Shown here: positions 56,500-64,000 of the stretch, piece by piece
How the letters are laid out: each line of letters opens with the position of its first letter
Numbering within the stretch: the stretch's first letter is position 1
Assembly (NCBI RefSeq): GCF_042477335.2
Contig: NC_091247.1
Coordinates: forward strand, 2,006,501 to 2,070,500
Reading direction: 5' to 3'
Origin: Ovis canadensis
Lineage: Eukaryota > Chordata > Mammalia > Artiodactyla > Bovidae
DNA length: 64,000 nt
Translations under genes and position numbers: made by a program
The notes under the pieces: generated by a model
Seen by the model: the letters and a program-made list of their open reading frames with translations, nothing else
Databases searched by the model: none
What the model was told of the DNA's origin: nothing

Positions 56500-56735
56500 G
56501 GTGTGGGGCCAGTTCCAGAACCCACGCCCTTGGCCACCATCACACAGGACATGAGGGAAAACCCCTTCCACCTTCCTTTCTCCCATGTTTTCCCAATCCT
56601 TGTGAACAAGGCATGCAGCTCTAGGGCCATTTCCCTGATGGGAACACAGGCGTGAAGGGCTCCCTCAGCGCCCTGCCAGCTGCAGGGAGCCTTCTGGGTC
56701 CACGCCACTCAGACGCCACACCCCCGAATATCCCT
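56500..56735. other. Single-copy DNA, no gene recognised
   Basis: No repeats or genes recognised. Confidence 0.3.
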
Positions 56736-56736
56736 G

Positions 56737-56964
56737 GGGACCCCTCACCCACACAGCGGCTCCGTGGTAAAGAATGCGCCTGCAATGCTGGAGCTGTAGG
56801 AGACCCGGGCTCGATCCCTGGGGCGGGAAGATCCCCTGGAGGAGGGCACGGCCACCCACCCCAGTCTTCCCGCCTAGAGACTCCCCATGGGCAGAGGAGC
56901 CTGGCGGGCTGCAGTCCATGGGGTGGCACAGAGTCGGACGCGACCGAGTGAGCACTCAGACACA
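56737..56964 (+). mobile_element. Bov-tA SINE
   Basis: The head (cagcggctccgtggtaaaga, atgcgcctgcaatgctgg), box B (gggctcgatccctggggcgg), body (ggccacccaccccagtcttc) and 3' end (ggcacagagtcggacgcgac) are all in order. CpG-rich changes show it has not fully decayed. Confidence 0.9.
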
Positions 56965-59285
56965 TCACGCTGTGTGTTTGGTCCAGAAGGACTTGCCCTG
57001 AAGCTTCCTGCCCACAGCAGCCAACAGGGGGGAGGCCCCACTTTGCCAGGGGGCACACCCTTGCCAGGCCAGGCAGGGCTATCTCTGGACCAGAGCCGGG
57101 GGACGCCGCCGCTGCACGCACGGGGGCGGCACTGATCCTCCGGCACCTCCTGGCCGAGCAGACTCAGGCGCAGAGCCCCTGGGCCGAGCCTCTCAGAGGA
57201 GAGCAACGAGTGTGCCCCCCGAGCCGGGGGGAAGCAGTGGGCATCGGTGTGTCTCCGCCCCTCCATCTCAGAGCCCTCTCCCCAATCCAGAGCCCCATGA
57301 GCGGCAGCCCACATCCCCATCCTGGGTCACCTGCACCCCTCTGAGGACCCCCGTCCTCTCCACACGTCTCCATGGCCAACTCGGGCGCCCTCTCTCAGGG
57401 ACCACTCTCTGGCCCAGCTCCTGAGTTAGACCCCAAAGCCCAGCTTCTGCTGCAAACCCTCGAAGGCCTCCATCCACCAAGCTGGTCTTGACTCCTCCCC
57501 ACCACCAGGCCGCTGTGGTAGCACGGACCCTTGGACCATGCCTGGTCCAGGCCCAGCAGCATCCAGCGAGCGCGGCCTCGCCTTGCCCATGCGGCTGTGG
57601 CGGCTTGCGGCAGCAGGGACAAGGGGCTGGGGATGGATGGACATCTCCCGTGAGCAGGACAACTTGGCTCAGATGCAACGAGGGGAGACCCAAGAGGTCC
57701 CGGAGGGAGAGGCCCCCCACGGAGTGTGCCCAAGGCCAAGCCCAAGGAACCGCAGACCTCACGGTCGAGGCTGCAGGGGTCTCTGCCCTGATTGTAAAGC
57801 AATGCGGGCCAAGTTTTTCCTCGCTAAATGAACAGGCACAGAGGTTTTTAGGAGAGAGTTGGCCGAGAGCACTGGAGCTGCCGCTAAAGAAGACAGAAAT
57901 GGTGGGCCGCCAGCCTTCCCAGGTTTGCTCTCTCCCTGGAGAGCATTTCAGGGGCCTGAAGGTCAGCCTGGACTTGCTCACTGGTGATTGGTGATGAAAC
58001 AGGGCATGGTGTCCGGGCTCAGGCTCCAAATCCACCGGGAATACCCACCTCACTGCCGAAGGCCTTGGGACCAAGTGCACAGCTCTGCGGTGTTGCCGGG
58101 ACCACGGGCTCCATCAGCGTCAGTGTCGGGACCACCACCGCGGCAGCCACCCCGGGGCCCCAGGTGTCACCCCGACGCCCAGGACCTCTTCGAGGCCAGG
58201 TTAGATCCAGGGCCTCGTGAGCCCCGGTCCCCAGACTGGGCTCCGGTGGCACCAGCATCTTCTGCCATCAGCAACAAGCAAGAGCAGGACGCATGGCGGG
58301 CCAGCCTCTGCTCTGACCTCACGCCACTGTCCCTCTGTGTGGGGAGAGGCGGCCTCTGTCATGGGCTCGTGGTGACGGCAGCTGGAAGCTGGGTGTTTGT
58401 TCTGCTTGTTTGAGGGTCTTCATTCCTTGACGGAAGAAGAGAGCTGCTGTAGGACCCCAGGTGACCGTCCACACTTTGTTCTGGGAGCTCAGGGATCCCG
58501 GTCCTGGCATGCAGCCTGTGCTGGGAATCCTGGTGTCTCACTTGCCACCACCAACACACCAGCTCCTATTGTGACGTGAGCAGAGCAGAGGTGCCACCCT
58601 CAGGAGGGAGACTGGTGGCTTCGTGAAAAATAATATTGTTTCTTGTGAGTGCGGTGGGCATTTCACAACAGACGAGCCAGGGAGGGAGGGAAGGAGCTGT
58701 GAAAACATCCATGAGGGGCTCCTGTGGGGCATGGCAGGTGCAAAGGCCCTGGGGTAGGGTGGAGAGGCGAGGCGAGGCAGAGGGTTCACGGAGAACAGAG
58801 TCTGAGGGTGTCCACCAGGGCAGCAGCGTCAGCTGGGCCGGACGGAGGAGGACAGCAGCGTTTAAGGAACAGACGGACGTGGGGAAGACAGCAGGCTTCA
58901 GTTTGGACAGGCTGCTACGCAATCTCACGGTCAAGGTTGTGACAGGCTGACACTATTGGGGAGCGGAGTGGGTGGTTGGATCTCAGAGTGAGCTGGAGCC
59001 CAGGAGCCTTCTCCACGCGGATGGCATTTAAAGGGCAGGGGGAGGGGCATGATGGGGCTGAGCCCGGCGATCCCAGGGGGAAGGAGCCAGAAGGACCACA
59101 CAGGCAAGGCCCCGCCCAGAGGGAGGAGGACGGTGGAGCCTTCCTGATGAGGGGCTGGGTGATGGAAGTGAGCAGGGGGAGTTTTAAGACGTGGGGGGAG
59201 GGGGGCAGGGTTGCAGTTTGTTCTGAGCCCGCAGGGAGGGCAGCTGATGGCCAAGCAAGAACAAGGTGGCTTCGGAGCTGCGAAA
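56965..59285. other. GC-rich single-copy DNA, no gene recognised
   Basis: No gene recognised. The stretch at about 58630-59200 (gcaaaggccctggggtaggg and following gagg-rich text) resembles an ancient dispersed mammalian repeat that I cannot name with certainty. A long minus-strand frame at 57268-58080 has no recognisable domain. Confidence 0.4.
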
Positions 59286-59287
59286 GG

Positions 59288-59464
59288 GAAAGTCGCTCAG
59301 TCGTGTCCGACTCTCCGCGAACCCATGGACTGCAGCCCGCCAGGCATCCCTGTCCATCACCAACTCCCGGAGTTTATTCAAACTCATGTCCATGGAGTCG
59401 GTGACGCCATCCGGCCACCTCATCCTCTGTCGTCCCTTCTCCTCCCACCTTCTGTCTTTCCCAG
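59288..59464 (-). mobile_element. BovB 3' fragment, left part (split by a SINE)
   Basis: The BovB 3' end is near 59288. Landmarks are catccctgtccatcaccaac, gtgacgccatccggccacct and ccttctgtctttcccag. It stops at tctttcccag (59455-59464) and resumes with the same word at 59744. Confidence 0.9.
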
Positions 59465-59743
59465 CTGCTGCTGCTGCTGCTGCTGAGTCACGTCAGTCGT
59501 GTCCGACTCTGTGCGACCCCAGAGACGGCAGCCCACGGCTCCCTAGACCCTGGGATCCTCCAGGCAAGAACACTGGAGTGGGTTGCCATTTCCTCCTCCA
59601 GTGCATGAAAGTGAAAAGTGAAAGTGAAGTTGTTCAGTCCTGTCTGACTCTGTGTGACCCCATGAACTGCAGCCTACCAGGCTCCTCCGTCCATGGGATT
59701 TTCCAGGCAAGAGTGCTGGAGTGGGGTGCCATCGCTTTCTCCA
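59465..59743 (-). mobile_element. Bov-A2 SINE with 10-bp target-site duplication
   Basis: A reversed Bov-A2: its (CTG)n tail at 59465-59484 comes first, then two Bov-A monomers in reverse orientation. The flanking word tctttcccag at 59455-59464 and 59744-59753 is the duplicated BovB target. Confidence 0.93.
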
Positions 59744-59840
59744 TCTTTCCCAGCATCGGGGTCTTTTCCAGTGACTCAGCTCTTCACATCAGGTGGCCAA
59801 AGTATTGGAGTTTCAGCTTCAACATCAGTCCTTCCAATGA
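59744..59840 (-). mobile_element. BovB 3' fragment, right part
   Basis: BovB continues with atcggggtcttttccagtga, aggtggccaaagtattggag and catcagtccttccaatga. It is cut by a second SINE insertion at 59841, beyond which BovB does not resume. Confidence 0.9.
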
Positions 59841-60072
59841 ACTGGAGTGGGTATCCTTCCCCTTCTCCAGGGGATCTGCCCAACCCAGAGATCGAACCCA
59901 GGTCTCCCTCATTCCAGGCAGATTCTTTACCAGTTGAGCTGCCAGGGAAGCCCAAGAATACTGGAGTGGGTAGCCTTCCCCTTCTCCAGCAGATCTTCCT
60001 GACCCAGGAATCAAACCGGGGTCTCCTGCATTGCAGGCGAATTCTTTACCGCCTGAGCTATGAGGGAAGCCC
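59841..60072 (-). mobile_element. Head-duplicated Bov-tA SINE fragment
   Basis: Two reversed tRNA-like heads in tandem (59841-59954 and 59955-60072) each carry the box B region, gattctttacc and a terminal gggaagccc. The normal 3' body is absent, so it consists of heads only, similar to the first half of the element at 17125-17436. Confidence 0.88.
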
Positions 60073-60074
60073 TG

Positions 60075-60930
60075 TCCAGGGCCCAGATCTTGAGACCAGG
60101 TGCGCTTCGGTGCCCGGAGCTATCCGCAGCGAGCTTCACACCGCCGCCCCTGGAGCAAACCGATTTTCAGGTTGGATGGAGACGTGGCCCTCCCCTGCTA
60201 AAGCCGCGGTGGCTCCCCAGTGCCCTCAGGGGAAGTCCAGAGCCCACCCACCCGCCTGCCCTGGGAGACCCGCGCTCCGGCCGTGACCTCCTAAAGCTCC
60301 TCCAGGAAGCTCGCCCCTTCCCGCTGGGAGGAGGTAGGTCAGGATCACGCCTCACTGGGGCCCACTCACCTCTGCCCCCAGCCAGACCTCAGGCTCCCAG
60401 AAGCCGCGACCATGTGGCCAGCCTGGCTAGAAGTGAGGGCGGAGATGGCACCACAGAACAGGGCACAGCACAGCTGAGAGAGACCGCTGGGGTCAGCTGG
60501 GCCGACCACACGCCCCTAACCCCTCCGCCTCTCTGCTCTCACTGTCCAGCTTCCCCTTGGATGCCCCCCACGACGGGGTGCTCAGCGCCACACGCGGCAC
60601 CGTGTCCCTGCTCTGGTTATTCCCTCCTGGTGCTGGCTCGAAGCTAGAGCAGGGAACCAGGGCCAGCAGGGCCAGGGGTGGGGCACACGCCCCCGCTGGG
60701 GGGCTCCATCCCTCCCCGACCGCCCCCCCCAGGCTGGGCGCACTTCTAGTGGCCTGTTCACGGGCAGGAGGTGGACCCGCCGTTGCCCAAGCTCTCAGAC
60801 ACGTGCAGTGACACGCATCTCTTCACCTGGACCCCGCTGGAAATAAAGCATCTACTGCCCAGAGAAAGAGGCTCACGGTGTTCCCAAATTCTGTTTCTGC
60901 GCGGCCCTCCGAAGCCCGCCCCCATTCATA
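60075..60930. other. GC-rich single-copy DNA, no gene recognised
   Basis: No repeat or gene recognised. The sequence becomes AT-richer at about 60830 towards the next feature. Confidence 0.4.
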
Positions 60931-60934
60931 CCCA

Positions 60935-61500
60935 TCATCCGGGAGAAAAATAATGTCATCTCTATAATGCACAGCCTCTCCACGGAGACGCTATAAATAT
61001 GCAGAGATGACATCGCGGGCAGCGTGGCTGCGTGAGTGATGTCATCGCGGGGGTTGCCTAGCAACCGACAACGTTTGGGAGGCGCTAATTCTCGAGCAGA
61101 GTAAAGTCACATTTCTGCATTCAGTTAATCAGCTTCCTGGCAACTCCGCCAAGATGATCTCATTTTATTCATGATTATTTGATGCGAAATGCACTTTTAG
61201 CTCTAAGAGAACACAAAGATTTAATTCAAAACTCTCTATTGCTTTATGTTTCCAGGGTGTCATTAACACGGCGTCCATGGAAATAACCATGGCGACACAC
61301 GGGAAATTAGTGTACACTGCGCGCGGCGTTAACACGGAGCCGGGCCAGCTCCCAATCAGCGGGGATTACGGCACGTTATTACTGGAGTAATTACCTGCAG
61401 TAACACACAAATTGAACTAAATGGTCAATTGAAGTAAAGTGAATGGCTTTTTATTCTAGTCCCTAAATAATGTGTCTGCTTGCCTGACTAGTTCAAGGTA
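60935..61500. promoter_or_regulatory. Motif-dense single-copy island, probable conserved regulatory element
   Basis: The island holds a consensus RFX X-box gttgcctagcaac (61053-61065). Three CRE-like words lie at 60953-60960 (atgtcatc), 61007-61014 (atgacatc) and 61039-61046 (atgtcatc), two of them followed by gcggg. A TATA-like ctataaatat is at 60991-61000. The inverted pair ccatgg-aaataa-ccatgg lies at 61275-61292 and many homeodomain cores such as taattacctg at 61389-61398. It matches no repeat. An enhancer or promoter role is inferred from motif density only. Confidence 0.55.
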
Positions 61501-61504
61501 AATA

Positions 61505-63155
61505 AAACTCTCAGATTGATGGCCTCTCCCGCCCCCCACCCCGGGTAGAGAACTGAGCTTCCTCCCAGACAGGTATTCCTGGGCGCCCCCTGCCGACCCA
61601 CCAGCTCCCCGCCTCCTAGAGGGCGCCCCCCACCCAGAGAGGGGGACCCCCAGCCCCTGGCTCTGTAGGGCTCGGGCCCTCATTTACAAAGTCCTAAGGC
61701 CTCTCACAGCTGTGTTGCTCACCCCGCTCCCAGCCACCCCCCCGGGGGAGAGAGCACAGAGCTTTCCAGATAGAGGATGGGGTGAAAAGGCAACGGCCTT
61801 CCTCCCAGGGATGTGTTCTTGCCCTCTGGTAGGTGGGGCAGAATCACTGGCTTCCTGTTACAGGATGTGAGGGGGGAGGGGGTCAAAGGTTGCTTCTGCC
61901 TTTATTAACAGAGCGTTTCTCAAATTCCGTAAACTCTGCAGATATTCAAACAGGAAGTCACCCTGGACCCCTGAAAGAGCCCTTCGGGGCGTGCGCCAGA
62001 CTGGAGCTGCCTCGGCCTCCCCTCCGAGGGGCAGGGAGGGCAGGCCTGCAAGCGGTCCCCGGAGAAGGAGTCTGCACAGCCAGAGGCCCGATCGAGGCTA
62101 CAAGGACCCAAATCAGCGGTCCCAGCAGGTTCTCGCCCACAGAGGCAGCGCCCGAGGACGTCGAGGAGGCGGGGGAGCCCGGGCCTGGACCGTCCAGACT
62201 CCTGCCGGAGAGATGCGCTGTGGTCCTGCAGCAGGACGGGCAGGGGCCAGCCTTCCGGACAAGCGCCACCTCCCTGCAGGTTGACCCAGAGCCCACAAGG
62301 CCCCCAAATCCCATCACGGCCAAGCCAGGGCCGGGAGGGAGCATGGAGGGCGGGAGTATGAAGGGGCCAGTCTGGCGGAGTGGGGGAGGGCTTCTCTCAG
62401 GAGCGAGGTCTGAGCTGAAACTGGGAGGGCGAGGGGCTTCATGGGGGTGGAGGACAGGGAGAGGAAGGCTGCGGTCAGAGAGGGGCCAGGAGGCCCTGAG
62501 TCTGAGCGAAGCTGAAAGAGGCCCCCGATCTTATCACTGCCTCCACACATCACCCGTGCAGAACCGCGTCAGCGGAGACACACGAAGAGGGAAGGAAAAC
62601 ATGAGGTCAGAGCCCACGGCCGCGTCCGCATCCTGGGGTGGCGGGGGCGATTCGCCCCACGCGGCAAGACCACCTCCTCTACTCCAACTTGCAGAAACCA
62701 AGACAGACACGGAGCCAGCTGCATCCCGGAACACGGGCGCACCCAGCTCTCAGGAGGCCACTTCTCCCATCCGCCGCTCCAGCGATAAAAGCCACGTGAT
62801 GAACCCAACAGGCATGGTGGGGCCAAAAACGCAGGAACCCCCAGAGATGAGGGATAGAAGGGGCGGGTGCTGGGGAGCCTGGACTCCTGGCGCTTGCTGT
62901 GGGGAACAGGTGCCTGATCCAGGCGGGGCACAGGCCCATAAAAGGAGACAAGAACAGAGCACCGCGGCGCCCACACCAGGGGTCTTCAGAGGGGCGGCAC
63001 CCCGCGGAGGTGGGGACAGAGCGGCAGAGGAAGGCTGACACCAGGCGGCGAAGCGAGGAGCCAAGCTGCCTGCCGCCTCCAGGACTGGGTCTGCTTCATC
63101 CCCAGCATCCACGGACACAACCTCAAGCCTTGGCTCTGGACTAGGGGCATGGGCT
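61505..63155. other. GC-rich single-copy DNA, no gene recognised
   Basis: A 401-codon open frame runs at 61833-63038, but it has no recognisable domain, overlaps antisense frames and is compositional. No repeat family is evident before the BovB end. Confidence 0.4.
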
Positions 63156-63160
63156 GGCAG

Positions 63161-64000
63161 CTCAGTTCAGTCACTCAGTCGTGTCTGACTCTTTGCGATC
63201 CCATGGACCACAGCACACCAGGCCTCCTGTCCATCACCAACTCCCGGACTTTACTCAAACTCATGTCCATTGAGTTGGGGATTTCATCCAACCATCTCAT
63301 CCTCTGTCGTCCCCTTCTCCTCCTGCCTTCAATCTTTCCCAGCATCAGGGTCTTTTCCAATGAGTCAGTTCTTCCCATCAGGTGGCCAAAGTATTGGAGT
63401 TTCAGCCTCAGCATCAGTCCTTCCAATGAACACCCAGGACTGATTTCCTTTAGGATGGACTGGTTGGATCTCCTTCGAGTCCAAGGGACTCTCGAGAGTC
63501 TCCTCCAACACCACAGTTCAAAAGCATCAATTCTTTGGGACTCAGCTTTCTTCACAGTCCAACTCTCTACTGGGAAAACCATACCTTTGACTAGATGGAC
63601 CTTTGTTGGCAAGATAATGTCTCTGCTTTTTAACAAGCAGTCTAGGTTGATCACAGATTTTCTTCCAAGGAGCAAATGTCTTTTAATTTTATGGCTGCAG
63701 TCACCATCTGCAGTGATTTTGGAGCCCAAGAAAATAAAGTCTGTCACTATTTCCACTGTTTCCCCATCTATTTCCCATGAAGTGATGGGACCAAATGCCG
63801 TGATCTTAGTTTTCTGAATGTTGAGTTTTAAGCTAGCTTTTTCACTCTCCTCTTTCACTTTCATCAAGAAGATCTTTAGTTCCTCTTCACTGTCTGCCAT
63901 AAAGGCGGTGTCATCTGCATATCTGAGGTTATTGATATTTCTCCCGGCAATCTTGATTCCAGCTTGCGCTTCTTCCAGTCCAGTGTTTCTCATGATGTAC
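63161..64000 (-). mobile_element. BovB LINE 3' part, running off the window edge
   Basis: The 3' end is at 63161 (ctcagttcagtcactcagtc) and the element continues beyond 64000. From 63993 to 63175 the RT frame is uninterrupted over about 270 codons, including YADD (near 63920) and the LQYFGHLM segment; the last 20 or so residues diverge. It shares the 15-base deletion with the copy at 35090-37287 and reads almost identically over the shared part. Its upstream state is unknown. Confidence 0.93.

Noticed and set aside
56706-56961. cactcagac as a target-site duplication of the Bov-tA at 56737
   Set aside because: The left copy lies about 22 bases away from the SINE head, so the match is likely chance.
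61833-63038. 401-codon open frame on the plus strand
   Set aside because: GC-rich composition, no domain, antisense frames equally long, no splice or promoter context. Stop codons are simply rare here.

Overview
The window is mammalian nuclear DNA from a ruminant, most likely a bovid (cattle, sheep or goat). It holds many copies of the RTE-type LINE BovB, many tRNA-derived Bov-tA and Bov-A2 SINEs, and several copies of an older cetartiodactyl tRNA SINE (CHR-2/Art2 type). These families were recognised by eye from memory, so boundaries are good to roughly 10-20 bases and subfamily names are approximate.

I found no host protein-coding gene that I can defend. The only long reading frames with a recognisable product are LINE endonuclease/reverse transcriptase remnants. 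Other long frames lie in GC-rich or tandem-repeat DNA where stop codons are rare. Exons of an unrecognised host gene could still be hidden in the GC-rich single-copy stretches.

Layout. 1-13 kb: GC-rich single-copy DNA with a few CHR-2 SINEs, a CA/GTGCAC minisatellite (8.7-9.1 kb) and an AT-rich block that may be a conserved noncoding element (12.17-12.47 kb). 13.3-20 kb: a MaLR-type LTR, two old antisense L1 relics and younger insertions nested in them. 20-25 kb: single-copy DNA plus BovB and L1 fragments. 25.3-28.8 kb: a nearly full-length but dead BovB. 28.8-34.8 kb: GC-rich DNA with minisatellites. 35.1-37.3 kb: a large 5'-truncated BovB on the minus strand. 37.9-38.4 kb: a 16-bp-unit minisatellite. 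38.8-48.9 kb: GC-rich DNA with a CpG-rich patch, an AT-rich probable conserved element (44.83-45.15 kb) and an L1 3' end. 48.9-52.7 kb: a strongly nested area with an 800-bp CA-type microsatellite inside an L1, a BovB carrying an inverted second BovB and a SINE, and a SINE joined to a U2 snRNA fragment. 53-59 kb: GC-rich DNA with an L1 relic and a probable ruminant LTR. 59.3-60.1 kb: a BovB/SINE nest. 60.9-61.5 kb: a striking AT-rich island with RFX-like, CRE-like and TATA-like motifs. 63.16 kb to the end: another BovB running off the edge.

The elements form a readable chronology. Old L1, MIR and MaLR relics were hit by CHR-2 SINEs and BovB, and these in turn by Bov-A2/Bov-tA SINEs and a second BovB. 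Target-site duplications prove several of the steps. The best candidates for something new are the U2-SINE chimera (52443-52690), the twin-primed BovB-in-BovB (50136-50668) and the motif-dense island at 60935-61500.
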